A DNA stretch of 64,000 bases. Origin: Tetrahymena elliotti 4EA (taxonomy: Eukaryota > Ciliophora > Oligohymenophorea > Hymenostomatida > Tetrahymenidae). The position numbers were made by a program, and so were the translations under genes. The stretch is from contig JH720332.1 of assembly GCA_000231825.2 (NCBI GenBank), positions 104,585 to 168,584 of the forward strand, written 5' to 3'. A model generated the notes under the pieces. The model worked only from the letters and a program-made list of their open reading frames with translations, was not told where the DNA came from and ran no database searches. The stretch's first letter is position 1. Every line of letters begins with the position of its first letter. Below are positions 38,553 to 50,891 of this stretch, piece after piece.

Positions 38553-40935
38553 TAAGAATTTGTTTGTTTAATACAAAGTAGTCATGCATGATAAATTTAA
38601 AACTTTGTGATAAAACACTTACTGATTAATCTTTTAAAACACTTAATTTGCATCTAAACACATTTTGTAATTCTTTTATCAATAACCTTTATTCTTTTTC
38701 TGCTCAGTTTTCTATCTTCATTACTAACTTATACTTTTCTTCTTTTTAAAATTATTAAAAGCTCATCATTAATTCACCTTCTCAATCACCATTAAGAAAA
38801 TCAGTTAGTTCCACAATCGTTTAAAATTAAAGAAAAAATTAACTTTATCTGAAATTGCATGATTTGAAGATTCGATAAAAAAATAAATAAAAATATTAAA
38901 GTTTAAAAATTGTTACTTGATAATCAATCAATCCAGACAATAAAAATATCAAATAGCAATCCAAATACATGTTCTAAATTATTTTAAATTGCTATCTCGA
39001 TTGAGTCATTAAATTGAAATTCCTTTATGTAAATATTTCACAATTAATTTTAGGATCAGTATTTAAGTATATAATTACAATTTAAATTCTGGTAAAAAAG
39101 TATTTGTTAATTCTATGTTTCTTCTATGTATTCAATTAATAAATTTGATGATTTTCTATTGGATAACAATCTTTAAAGCTGCTTTTTAATATATTAGAGA
39201 AGTCGATCAATATATATTAGATATTAACCAATCTTCTATTTGTTTCTATCCTCTAAAAAACTGAAAATTAACTATCAAAATATCATTTCATATTTATTAA
39301 CTTGAAAGAATTTGTTTCTCTGATCCTATGAGCCATATTATAGTCATAAATTTAGTAAAATATCAAAAAGCTTTTTATTTTGAAAGTAAAATTAATTCTC
39401 CTTCTTTAATTCTACCTCAAAGAAAAATGATATGTTAAGTTGAATAGGCTAAAGAATACTCATTAATATATGCGATTTATTTGTATTTTTACTTCAAATA
39501 ATATATTTTAAATCCTTAAATACAGATAAAAAGTGTTTTCATACAAATTTATTTCAAAATAAAAATATTTATTTACATTTCATCTATTGGTTCATAATAT
39601 TATTAATATGATAAGTATGAACATTAGTTATTTAAGATGAATAAAAACCTAAAATTAAAAAGTAATTTTAAAATATTCTACAAATATTGTATTTATTTTC
39701 AATCTATCACTCCTCCTCCTTTTATTTTAGACTAGGAATATTATTTGGATTAGGTTTTCTAAAAATAAAGATTATTATGGACTAGCAAAAAACTGATCTA
39801 GTGTAAAATAAAAAAGTAATTTTATGGCATGGATTTTTTAAAAAGTCTTTTCAATATAAAATCTTGATGAAAGAATTAACAAAATGTTTCCTCTAAAATA
39901 GTTTTTATATTTTGTAGTAAATGAATCCAATTTAGTTTGTATTGTTTCATTATTTCTTTGGGAAGAAAACTAAAGTAGAAAAAATATTCAAAAGTTAAAG
40001 TCTAAACCAATAAATTCAATCTTGCTTCTATTTAGTGATAAAAAAATTAAACTTAGTATTGAAAAATATTAAAATAGCAAGCAGCATATCTATCATAAAT
40101 TAAATCCTAACAAAAATAAAAGCAATTTCGATGATTAGAATTTTTAATACATGAAAGAATATTTAGAAATAAGATAGATAACGCGTAATTTCTTAAAAGT
40201 TAATTTTTCTTAATATAATCAGCCATTAAGTAAGTTAAATAATCTAAAATAAATTACTTTAAATTGGTAATATTAAAATAATGTTAAATTTAAAAAAACT
40301 TAAATCTTCAAAAGATATATCTTTATTTATCAGAAAATTAAATATTTGCATTTGAACAGAAATATTTTTCTATATATATACATATTAATTTGTAGGAAAA
40401 AGTAAAATTTTTCCAAAATTAGCTTTTTAATTCTAACAAAAAGTTAGATTGTGTCTTATTAAGCACTCCTCAATGTTGTAGAATTTTCAAAATAGAAAAG
40501 GATTCAGTCTAACTAAAAATTCCAACCCTACCTACCCTTCTCAAATAATTTTATATTTAAATTTATCATGAAAACAAACATTTTACAAAAAGAAATTTGG
40601 GAAAGAATAAAAACAAATTAGAGCAAATATTATTTTCTCTTAAAATTCTTTTATTTTTAAATATTCTAATCAAACATTTTAATTCTAAATACTTAAAATA
40701 GAAAAAATAAAATAAATCATGTTCATAAATTCTTCTATTCATTAATCTTTCTAATTTTGGAATGGGCAAAATATTATTCTGAGGCATAGATCATCAAATA
40801 GAAAAAAAGTAAAGAAAATTTAAAAAAAAATAATTTGCTTGTTAAAGTTAATAAAGATTGTAAAGTAAAAAATATTAAAAAAATAATTAAAAAAGGTAAA
40901 TATTCAATTAAATCAATTAAGTAAAATTTAGATAA
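38553..40935. other. Long AT-rich intergenic region
   Basis: Nearly 2.4 kb with no convincing gene on either strand. From about 40460 the sequence matches the upstream flank of the U-box pseudogene near 44690-45090, so its right end belongs to a duplicated segment. Confidence 0.5.
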
Positions 40936-41473
40936 ATGGACTCAAAAAAGAACAATTCTTCTGGAGGTAATTCATATATTCTTACAAAATTATACATTCT
41001 ATCAATTTATCGCTTTTTAAGCATTTATTTACTGAATTTTTTGAAATTTAACTAAAATTTATTGTTTTAATTTTTTATCTAAAGGATTAATGTTAGCAGG
41101 AATAATAGGAGCTGCTATTGGTGCAGTTGGTGCTCTAATTTACAAAGAAGTATCTAGTGACGATAAAACAAAAAAAGGTAACGAAGATAAAAATAAAGTC
41201 CCTGTTAATCAAAATTAAAAGGATAATTAAAATACTACAAATTAAACTGAATAAAATGAAAATATATTTTGTCCAATAAGTTTCGAGCCAATGACTGACC
41301 CTTATGTATTAACAAATTGTGGTCATTCTTTTTAAAAGGAAGCTATTGAATCATGCCTTGCAAAAAAATTGGAATGTCCTTTATGCAGAAAATAATGTGA
41401 AAAAGAAGACTTAGTTCCAAATTTTTCTTTAAAAAGTTTAGTATAAGACATGATGAAATAGAATAAAAATTGA
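40936..41473 (+). CDS. Small membrane-anchored U-box protein (putative E3 ubiquitin ligase)
   Basis: Two exons (40936-40966 and 41085-41473, intron 118 bp) encode 139 residues. After a short polar start, residues 12-33 form a Gly/Ala-rich membrane helix (LAGIIGAAIGAVGALIY). A Lys/Asn/Gln linker follows, then a complete small U-box/RING-like domain: FCPISFEPMTDPYVLTNCGH, then ESCLAKKLECPLCRK. U-boxes of this type (as in CHIP and UFD2) recruit E2 enzymes, so the protein should ubiquitinate substrates at a membrane; which membrane is unknown. A decayed second copy lies at 45091-45480. Confidence 0.85.
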
Positions 41474-41817
41474 AAAAGCTTAGATAGAACTATATTTCAC
41501 TTTGAAGTAATTAATCTTAATCTAATAATTATCATAATTTATAAAATAAATCTATAAATATTTCAACATAAACCTATTCATAAAAATAATACATTTTTAT
41601 GAATTAAAAAATTAATTTGTTTTCTCATTTTATATTATTTATATGTTCATCAACTTATGCTATCTATTTTTTGGTTATTCAACCATACATTTTATAATCA
41701 ATTATACAACATCTTTTATTCAATATTTTCTAATTTATTAGTACTTTAAAATTCATTAAAAGGTAAATATATCTCTTATCTAACAAATAATTTAACTGTA
41801 AAAAGTATTTATTTGAT
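41474..41817. other. AT-rich spacer
   Basis: Downstream flank of the U-box gene; the part up to about 41690 is duplicated near 45450-45590. No gene seen. Confidence 0.45.
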
Positions 41818-42144
41818 ATGAAAAATAAAGAAAGAGAAAAAACTTTTTAACTTTTTATGAATTTATTTGAACAAAATGGTGAAATTTTTTGTTCAAAAAA
41901 AGTGAAAACTAAGCCATAATAAAAGGCTTTCTCAGATTTAGAAGCTACATATAAAAATCAAAGCAAAATTTTAAAAACATCAATTAATTTACTTAAAAAT
42001 TAATTATCATAATATAAAATATAATAAAATGAATAAAAAAAATAATCATTTTTTTAAGATTGTATTAACAAAAATAATTTAAGTGAAAAAAAAGAAAAAT
42101 TGAAGAAAGTATCAGTATTTTTTTTATAATTATTAAATTTATGA
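41818..42144 (+). CDS. Possible small Lys/Gln-rich protein
   Basis: A 108-codon frame runs from ATG 41818 to TGA 42142. It reads as a charged, coiled-coil-like protein (NGEIFCSKKVKTKPQQKAFS, then DLEATYKNQSKILKTSINLL) with many reassigned Gln codons. No family was recognised and there is no second exon. Composition alone could produce a frame of this length, so this is tentative. Confidence 0.33.
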
Positions 42145-42665
42145 ATTTTACAAATCTAAATTTACACAAATCAAATAAAGAAACATGAAATTAATTTTTA
42201 CAATAGAAAATAAATCATTTAAAATGAAATTATAGAATATTATTCAATTTAAGATATCTTTTGATTTTTTTGTAAAATACTATTCAATTTGAGTTATTTT
42301 TTGGGACAGCAAAAATGAAATTGTATTCTTTTTTATAAAAATGATTTATTTTAGCTTTGATAATAATTATTTAATAAATTGATCCTTTATTCAAATCAAT
42401 GCTTTCTTATTAAAAATACAAAAGTTTCTTTTTTGCATTTGTGACTACTAAGTAGATTATTTTATTAAATATTTTATTAGTAAAAACGTAAATATGGATT
42501 TAACATTTTAGATTTAATTTGTGTATTTGGTTTTTATCTTCAAGCTACCAGTATTAACTTATTTATTTATTGAAATAAGATTTGTCTTTGAGTTTTTTTA
42601 ATATTTAATTGAAAATAAAAAGTTAATTAATATATTTTGGCAGAATCATCTTAAGCTTTTAAGTT
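42145..42665. other. AT-rich spacer before the transporter
   Basis: About 520 bp without coding character; presumably promoter sequence of the transporter gene. Confidence 0.45.
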
Positions 42666-44300
42666 ATGATAAAAGATGCTTCTGACTAAAGCTAATAAGC
42701 CTAGTATACAAGGGTACCATATTTTTTCTTAAGATCATTCTTAATATTGATTAGTATAGGGATTAATTCTACAATCTATTCAAGTATCCCTTTTATATTT
42801 TACTAGTCATAGCTAGAATGCATTGATAGCGAAACTAATAAAGTATTCAAATGTTCTTATCAAGATGCTTGTGAGTTATAAAATTATAGGGTAGCGAAAG
42901 AGTAAATATATCCATAAATTTACAGCATAACATAATATTTAGATTTGTTTTGTGATCGCTCAATCTTAGAATTATACATTTTTACTTCAGGTACTTTAGG
43001 AAGATTTTTTGCGAACATATGCTTAGTTTTATTTCCAATATAAAGAGATCAAAAAGAAATGCTCATGAATACTTTGATGCTTTTTACAGGAATATGCTTA
43101 TGCCTTCTCTAGTTTATTTCATCACTGGAAGCTTTTATCATTTGCTTTTTCATATGGTACTTTTGCTTTAGCTATGTATATGTCTTGGCATTTATTTATA
43201 TTGAGTAGTTTTTGCCTCTAGATTTTCAAAACGAAGCTATTGCTTTGACAAATATGGCTTGGCCAGTCTGTTCAATTATATATGTTATATTTGCTTACTA
43301 CTTTGGACATTGGAAGAGCACACTAATTTATTTTGTTGGTTTACCAAGCTTAATCATTTCAATTTGCAACTTCATAATAATATTTTTTTTCCCAACTTAG
43401 TAGGATACCTATTTATTACTTAAAAATAGCAAAAAGGATAAAATAAATGAAATATCATAACCGGATGATGATAATAGCTTGCAAATTATAGATGCCTCTC
43501 CACTTAAAAAAAATAAAGGATAGACTAGTAATATTTGTACAAGTGATAATATTGAAGAACCATAAAAATTATAATTAGCAAGTATTCCAGCAGAATAAGA
43601 ATAAGTGATAGATAAACCAAATTAAAAAAATTAAAGCTTCTTTTACAAGTATTTTCCTTTTATGTTTTATTCAGTAACAAGAAAAAACTTTTGCATATGG
43701 ACATTTTGCTGTGCCTCAGTAGGAATGAATTATGCAAGTTGCTATTATTTCCTTAATCAAATTCAAGGAAATTTATACATAAACTCATTATTTTCAACTA
43801 TGTTTGAGGTCTTCGCTTCTTTTATCTCTACTATAATAGTTGTAAAATTTCCTAATAATTTAAAGATCATAACAAATTTTCTTTTCTTATTCACTGGTTT
43901 GGCTTTCATATCTCTAGTATTCCTTTATAAGCCAAATGACAACTTACAATAAACTTAAAATTACCTTGAGCTTTTCTTAGTAGTTTTCCCAATAATTATA
44001 GCAAAAGTTAGCTTTGACATTGGGTGGGTCGTTCTAGTTTCTTATCTAAAAAAAATTATACCTGTAAGTTTTTAATAGCAATAGTTTTCTACATCCAACC
44101 AAATTCATGCTTTTGTAGTCAGTTTGATGCCTTCCTACAGATATATTTGCATTAGGTATAGTTTAAATCCTTTTGTTGGTTTAGGAGTTATCAGTTTAAT
44201 AGCATCTTTAGGCTCTCTATTTTTTACAGAAATTAATGAAAATGATGAAAATTTTGAAAATCATGAAAATTAAAAAGAATCAAAACTAAATACCTAATGA
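42666..44300 (+). CDS. Major facilitator transporter, SLC22 (organic ion) like
   Basis: A continuous frame from ATG 42666 to TGA 44298 gives 544 residues. About ten to twelve hydrophobic helices are visible in two groups, split by a hydrophilic loop of about 90 residues near 240-330. Between the first two helices is a long Cys-containing outer loop (ECIDSETNKVFKCSYQDACE) ending in QYLDLFCDRSILE. This resembles the WDLVCD signature just before helix 2 in SLC22 organic cation/anion transporters. The N-terminus is cytoplasmic and Gln-rich, the C-terminus acidic. It should move a small organic solute across the plasma or a vacuolar membrane; the substrate is not predictable. A 21-nt stretch at 44064-44084 (GTAAGT...AATAG) might be a tiny intron but reads through in frame. 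Confidence 0.8.
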
Positions 44301-45090
44301 AGAAATTTTAAAATTAAATTAAAAAGTTAAATTATTTTTAATTTATTGTTTATTTATTGTTATTTCATATTTAAAAATATAACAAAAAATTCTTTTTTTA
44401 AAAAAGTTAACAATTCACAAATGAACCAAATTTTCTAACAAAAATCATGAATTTCGTTGAAGCAAGTAATTAATTATTATTTTTAACATACCAAAAATAT
44501 ACAAATGTATATATTAAGTTATAGTAAATCCTCATTAATTCTCACCAACCCTCACCCCCACAAACTAATAGAGGATTGCCTTGATAATAAATATATAAAA
44601 TAACAAATATTCATGTTTCTGTTGACACCATATATATATATATATATATACATGCTACTTTTTAAAGAAAAAATTGAAATTATATGTTACTAAAAATTCT
44701 ACAATGCTAGTAGAGTTTTCAAAATATAAAAGGATTCAATCTTACTAAAAATTCCAATATTAACCTTCTAAAATAATTTAATATGTATATTTATCAGGAG
44801 AATAAGTGTTTTAGAATAAGCATTTAGTTTTTTAGAATAAAAATAAATTCAAGCAAATACAAATTTCTATTAAAATTCTATTTTTTTTGTCATTCTAATC
44901 AATAATTTTTATTCTAATATCATAAAATAGAAAATAAAATACTAATAAAAGTATTCAAAGCTTTTTAAAGAATAAATAGCTGTCAAAGTTAATTAAAAGA
45001 TTATAAAGTAAAAAATTAAAAAAAAATAATTAAAAAAGGTAATTACTCAAACTAATCAATTAAATCAAATTTAGAGAAACAATTAAAAGT
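44301..45090. other. Spacer with TA microsatellite and duplicated flank
   Basis: (TA)10 lies at 44631-44650 and a short C-rich patch (CTCACCAACCCTCACCCCCA) near 44540-44560. From about 44690 on the sequence matches the upstream flank of the U-box gene. Confidence 0.6.
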
Positions 45091-45480
45091 ATGAAAGGTT
45101 TGCATTTATTCTATTATACATTTTATCAATTTATCACTTTTAAAACATTTATTAACTTTTTTTTTTTCTGATTTAATAAAACTTTATTCTAACAATGTTT
45201 TATCTAAAGGATTAATTTTTGTAGGAACTTTTCTTGGTTTTCTTTATGCTTTAATTACAGGAGGAGGAGATAATAATAATAACAATAATGGTTAAAATGG
45301 AAATTCAAGGTATAATAATTAATCATAGATGAAAATGTGACCAATGAGTTTTGAACCAATAAATAATTAACCTTATGCATTAACGAATTGCAGTCATTCT
45401 TTTGAAAAGGATACTATTGAACCATTCCTTTCACTAAGCGCTAATCTGATAAAATAAATCTTTCATAAATCTACCTATTA
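45091..45480 (+). pseudogene. Decayed copy of the membrane-anchored U-box gene
   Basis: A start ATG (45091), an intron (45098-45209) and the membrane helix (LIFVGTFLGFLYALI) match the gene at 40936. At 45338 a TGA stands exactly where the intact copy has TGT, the first zinc-type Cys of the U-box (intact FCPISFEP, here stop-PMSFEP). The frame after it still reads ALTNCSHSFEKDTIEPFL, but then about 180 bp containing the second Cys pair are missing. The nonsense codon plus the deletion make it non-functional as a U-box. A short membrane peptide of about 45 residues could still be made. Confidence 0.8.
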
Positions 45481-46058
45481 ATAAGAAAAATTTTTATGAA
45501 TTAAATACTAAAAGATTAATTGTTTTTTGATTTCATATTATTTGCGTGTCAATCAACTTATGTTATTTTTTGGTTATTAAAATAAATTTTAATTTAAAAA
45601 AATATTTTCTATTGACTAGGTTAATTTTGAAAACAGAAAATTATAACCCTTTAGAACTTATCATATTTTAAAAATCTTTGACTTGAAAATGTTTAATCAA
45701 TAAATTTTTTTGATGAATATTATTTTATATATTTTATTTTTCACTTAAATTACTATTATTATGTTTATTTATTAATTTTAGAATAGGTTTGTGAAAATTA
45801 ACTCTGATTTCTATTTAAAGGCTATAAGTTTGTATTGGTAGATAGGTAGATTAGATAAGTTTCTTAAATAATGTGAATTAGTTTTGTTTAAAAATCTTCA
45901 ATAAATAATTAATGATAGAAGAAATAAAAAGAATAGTATTAATTAGTATTTAATTTAACTATTTTACAAATAAACCAACTGTTTTTTGAAACAATTCAAA
46001 TTAAATTTTGTCTTTTTTAATCAAAAAATATTTTTAAATAACTTATGAAGAAAATAAA
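45481..46058. other. AT-rich spacer
   Basis: No gene seen. The first about 110 bp is the duplicated downstream flank of the U-box gene. Confidence 0.45.
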
Positions 46059-46785
46059 TCAAGTTTCTTTATTAATTTTTTTAAATTATTATTTCAAACT
46101 CAAAAAAATTAACTCATATTAGCAATAAAATTAGTATTTTTATGAAAAGAAATGTTACATTTTTTTTCTCTTTTATTAATTTTTTGAGATTTTTCTTTTT
46201 GAAAAATAAACATTTTTTTAAATTTCTTCTAAATTTATTTTTTTTATTTAAAAATATTAGATTTTGATTAAGAGAAAACACAAATCACTACTACTAGCAG
46301 TCTACACTAATAGTAAATGATAATAAAAATTCTCAATGATGTTAATGAATTCTTCTCTCATAACTTTATCAAGTATCTAAAAATAATAAACAGAATAAAA
46401 ATAACTTGTTAATAAAATCAAATTCTTTACAATCAAGATCTAACCTTGTTTCTTATCCTTTGTAATCATGAATGACTAAAAAGATGGAGGGAAGTACTTA
46501 TCTAAAAAGCACCTAATTTTTAAAAAATAGTATCTTAAAAAGAGACATTGTTATTGTATAATTGGACTTGAATACCTCTTAAAAAAGTAAAGAGATTTTT
46601 ATTACTTAATTAAACTTCTAAAAGGATTATTAAATCTGCAATTTTTTTTATCATCTATTTTTACATTTAAGGATTTTTATTCTAATACTATATAAATAAA
46701 TTAATCTGTGAGTTTTACCATCTTTAAATTTGTATTAGTTCTTTTGATCTACATTACCGAATAGCTTCAGTAATTCATAATACAT
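46059..46785 (-). CDS. Probable multi-exon gene, structure unresolved
   Basis: The minus strand starts well with MYYELLKLFGNVDQKNQYKF from ATG 46785. A 29-nt intron (46664-46636) would join it in phase to residues including FLRGIQVQLYNNNVSLFQDT. Further exons with RLDLD and MREEFINIIENFYYHLL follow in compatible phases down to about 46300. The frame stays open to TGA 46059, but its last 80 codons are pure Lys/Gln/Phe-rich AT sequence and may not be coding. No family was recognised. Confidence is moderate that a gene exists, low for exact exons. Confidence 0.33.
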
Positions 46786-47128
46786 AAAATCCTTTTTATA
46801 AGATAAAAATATTTGAATTTGTATCTAATTATTTTATTTTTAAATCTATTTAAATTACTAACTAATTCATTTATCTTTTTATAAATTTAAAACTACTTAA
46901 AGTTAGGTAGTTTTAGCAGGACTCTTTTTAACAAATACTACTGTAACAAGTACAAATAAACGCGCTAAATATAGTATTTTGGGACTTTTAAAATTCTTTA
47001 GAACCATAAAAAAGGTCTTCAATTATTTAAAAATATGAAGATTTATTTATGTTACTATTGCATGTATTGATTGAAAGTAAGCATATATTTGATTAAAAAT
47101 TAATAATTAGTTAATTAATAGTAATCAA
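46786..47128. other. Spacer between divergent genes
   Basis: 343 bp of AT-rich sequence between the start of the minus-strand gene and the PH/Sec14 gene; probably a shared promoter region. Confidence 0.45.
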
Positions 47129-50100
47129 ATGTAAGAGGGAAGAATTGAGATAAAAACTCGTCCTTAAAAAAGCGGATGGTTAGAATAGTAAGTAAATAGT
47201 GTATTTAACATATGGCAGACTAAGTATTTTGTATTAGATGGAACTGAGCTGCTTGTTTTTGATGATGACTAAGTAATTTTATTTTAACATTTTAGTCGAA
47301 AATTGAATTGAGGTTTATTTGAACAAATTAATACATTAAAAATAATTAGAGAGTTCAACCAATAGCCTCAGTTAATTTAAATCGTTGCATAGTTGATGGT
47401 GTTTGGGAACAAAATGAACTTTTTGTAATTACTATCAGGTCACTAGTTCAGGATATGGAAGAGCAATTTATTTAATTGGTATGATTTAGATTTTGAAAAA
47501 AACTAAAAATAAAATGAAAATGAAAAATAATTCATTATTAATCTATTTATTTTTTTAACAGGGATCAGTTTCTATGCAAGAGATATCAGAATGGATGGAG
47601 ACTTTGAAGAGTGCAATAGTATTAAATATATATTAATTGAATTTATTTATTTAGTTAGTTAGTTTCGTTCATATGTTTGATGAAACAAGAAAGCATTAAG
47701 CTAACTAACTAACTAACTAACAAAAAAATATAGCTAAAAAATAGATAAATAGGCTAAATAAAAATATGTTTTCCAATAATAGATTTTACTTGAATATGAA
47801 ACACTCTTTAAGTAGCTTGAAATGGAAGAATAAGTTGATAAGTGTATTTAATAATCTGATGATTCTATATCTGACATCGACTCTGATGATTTTTAGGAGC
47901 ATCCAGCTAATGGAGTAGATATTGAAAAGTAAATAGGTTTGGGAGATGCTTTCCAAAGCACACCAAATGAGTTGCAATTAATTTAATAAGATTTTGAAAA
48001 AAAGCTCTAAGAAAATAAGGTAAGTAGTTAATTAAAAAATTAATAATATTATTAACAATTCTAAAATATTGCCAATTGCTATTTTAATAAATAGAATGCG
48101 TGGACTTTGTTTTAAGTAGAATCAAATTTAAGAATTTATAGATAAGTTAACAGTAAATAAAATCAAGTATACTATAAAATGCAAGGATATTTAGAAAATG
48201 TTGATTTTTACTCTTTAAGCAGCATTTTTTCAGTAAATTTACTAACTTTATTTTATAAGCTAAGTTATTTTATAATAAAGGATCCACTTAATGACCATTT
48301 TTGGGATTTTTATCTACAAGAAAAAGAGCTTTATTTGAAAGTCAAAGAAAATTACCAAATTTATAAAACTAAAGAGCAATTTTATTCTAACAAAAAAACA
48401 TACAAATTTGAAAATGTTTATAGAGAAATAAGCTGGTTTGATACAGATTAAAAAAATAAAATATTTTATCAGTACAGATAAACAATTCAAGATAATAACT
48501 AAAAAGTCAGTTAGGCGGATATTATCTAGCTTAAAACTCTCCAAGTATTATTTACTAAAAAATTCAGCAATTTAAAAATATTTTTTCATTAAATTAGTAA
48601 ATAGTTAAAATAGAATATGTGAAGAAAGGATTCATTCAGTTTTATGTGTATTTAGCTGTTCCTTTCAACCATCTACAAAAATATCCTATATACGAAACAT
48701 ATATGATGGAGAGATTCATTAACTTTAGTGTATTTAAGTTTGAATTTAACGAGGTAATTTATTAATATTTTTTAGATCAAAATTATATCATAAAAAATAC
48801 TCTTATATTAATTAATCAAACAAAAGATTTTAGAAAAAGTCCAACTGAGACAAAAAAGAATTAACAGAGATGATTAAAATTTCTAGAAGCTTATTTATTA
48901 ACCAATTAAATCATTTTAAGTATTAGATAGGAATGATAATGATTCTTTTTCCTAAATAAATTCTTAAAGAAGTTTATCAAATTTACCTTTAAATTTGTAG
49001 TATAGCGACCCTTCTTGGGATGAAGAAACCCATTTAAGAATAAAAAAATTAGATTAATAATAATTGGCCATTTTTAATAGATTTAAATAAAAAAATATTT
49101 CATTAAAATTGACTGATAATGAATTTATTCAATTCTTAGCAGCCAGAAAGTAATTTTAATATTTTTTCTTTAACGATTTATTAACTATTTTCTTTAGATT
49201 TAATGAAGAAAATGCTTAAGAAATGATTAGTAATTGGAAATAATGGAAGGAATAAACTAACTTTGATAGCTTATCTATAGATGATTTTCCACATCTTCAC
49301 AGATTAAAAGCATATAGATATATAGGAAAAGATGCTTTTGGAAGACCAATAGGTTTTGGAGTGAGCAGATATATTTTTCCTGAATAGTTACCGTATCTAA
49401 AAAATTTAAATATTTTTTAAATTAAAATTATTAATACCTAAAAGGTGTGATTATGACGAATATTGCTTATACTACATGGTTTACCTTAAACATATGAGGA
49501 AATTGTAAGAATATGATAATTTAAATTTATTTAAATATAATTTTTAATATTCAACAGAGCTACTGGGCATGTTGATCAAATAATTATGATAAATGATGTT
49601 GGAGGTTTGATATCAAGCAACGTAGATCTAAGCTTAACAAGGAGATAATTAAAGCTTGTTTTAGATTTCTTTCCAGAAGGTGTTTATAAACTCATAGCAG
49701 TTAATGTAGATTTTTATTGTCGTATACTTTGGAAAGCAATTAAGCCTTTCTTAGAAAAAAGTACTCAAGATAAAGTAATTAAAAATATTTAAAATTCATA
49801 TTCTTACATTCAAAAAGCTGATTTCAATTTAAAATGAATAAAGTTAGTTCATTAACTCAAATACATTTGATTAATAAAAAAGATACCCAAAAAATATATT
49901 TAAAAACTGTTGAATTGTATATCTCGAAAAGCTTTTTGGTTTTTTTAACATAAATTAATTTTAAATTTTGATAAGAAAATACAGAATAAATTATTTAAAT
50001 CAGCATAAATTTAACTTTAAGCTAGTTCAAACCAGCTTAAGATTTTTTTTATTTAATGATTTCGAAGAGTTCATCAATAATAATTGATGATTATTACTTT

Positions 50101-50249
50101 TATTTTTAAATGTTTTGTCCTTATTTAAATAGATAATTATAGTTGGGTCTGATAAAGAAGAAATACATTAAACTTTGCTTTAATACATGGATGACGAGTT
50201 AATTCCTGCTATTTATGGAGGAAAGAACTAAACTTATAGCTCTTTTTGA
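47129..50249 (+). CDS. PH - START-like - CRAL-TRIO (Sec14) lipid-binding protein
   Basis: Eleven exons: 47129-47272, 47350-47478, 47562-47618, 47783-48019, 48095-48544, 48598-48753, 48827-49149, 49198-49392, 49445-49504, 49558-49774 and 50133-50249, giving 694 residues. Residues 15-110 form a PH domain (KSGWLEQ, WQTKYFVLDGTELLVFDDD, then SMQEISEWMETLKSAI). Residues about 190-400 begin NAWTLFQVESNLRIYRQ and look START-like. Residues about 475-690 are CRAL-TRIO: DNEFIQFLAARKFNEENAQE, YIGKDAFGRPI, HVDQIIMINDVGG and FFPEGVYKLIAVNV, ending IYGG. Sec14-type domains exchange phosphoinositide or other lipids between membranes, and the PH domain would target it. The START assignment is the weakest part. 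Confidence 0.87.
47641..47720 (+). repeat. TTAG/CTAA inverted microsatellite in an intron
   Basis: Within the third intron of the PH/Sec14 gene a (TTAG)n run at about 47651-47664 is followed about 35 bases later by (CTAA)5 at 47699-47720. The two are complementary, so the pre-mRNA intron can form a hairpin. Confidence 0.7.
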
Positions 50250-50891
50250 AAAAATTTTTAATTCAATTTTTTCTAAATAAAATATCTGTATAAATTAGTT
50301 TATATTTAATTGTTTAAATTACCACATAGAATTTTAATAATTTAAATAAATTTTTGATTTTGAATAATTTTCTTTTAAATAGATTTATTTGGCAAAATAT
50401 TCATTCATTTAATGTTTTGTTTTAATACAATAAATCTTGTATGCTTAGTTTAGAATTGTTTTTTTTGAAAAGATTAGCCGATAAATTACAAATAAATAAA
50501 TGAGTGAATGAATGAATGAATCAAAAATATTAATAATTATGCGAAAAATATTTCAAAATTAAATCAAAGCAGCAAGCAAGCAAGCAAACAAGCAAGTTAG
50601 ATGGTTTTTGAAATGAATAAAAATATAAATTATTCTTTAGAGGACAGTAAATTTTCAATAAAAGGTGATTGAATTGAATGAATTTCATAAAGAAACAAGA
50701 TAGTAATTAAGAAGGTAACAAACAATTAAAATCAAAAAAAGAGTTTGGATAATTGAAATAGGAATGAAAGAGTTTGAAGAAATAAGAAAATAAATTGAAT
50801 AAATAAGAATTAATAAACTTTAAAAGATTTACAAAAATTAATATATTAATATTTATTAAGCAAGTAAGATAAATAAATAAATACTAAATAG
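50250..50891. other. Spacer with short tandem repeats
   Basis: (GAAT)n / AAATAAATGAGTGAATGAAT lies at about 50490-50521 and (AAGC)n at about 50570-50598. No gene is seen. Confidence 0.55.

Larger units (their letters stand above)
40460..45590 (+). repeat. Segmental duplication carrying the U-box gene (copies about 40460-41690 and 44690-45590)
   Basis: The two segments share collinear blocks on both sides of the U-box gene: TCAAAATA.AAAAGGATTCA upstream, TATCTAAAGGATTAAT at the intron end, and TTTTTATGAATTAAA and ATCAACTTATG downstream. The unrelated transporter gene sits between the copies. The second copy has lost about 180 bp inside the coding region. Confidence 0.75.

Noticed and set aside
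44064..44084. GTAAGT...AATAG, possible 21-nt intron in the transporter
   Set aside because: Its length is a multiple of three and the frame reads through; too short compared with the other introns to call without RNA evidence.
47425..47480. Alternative frame VTSSGYGRAIYLI in the PH domain, suggesting a frameshift or 14-nt intron
   Set aside because: The unshifted frame joins the next exon in correct phase and also fits a PH strand; two compensating shifts would be needed otherwise.
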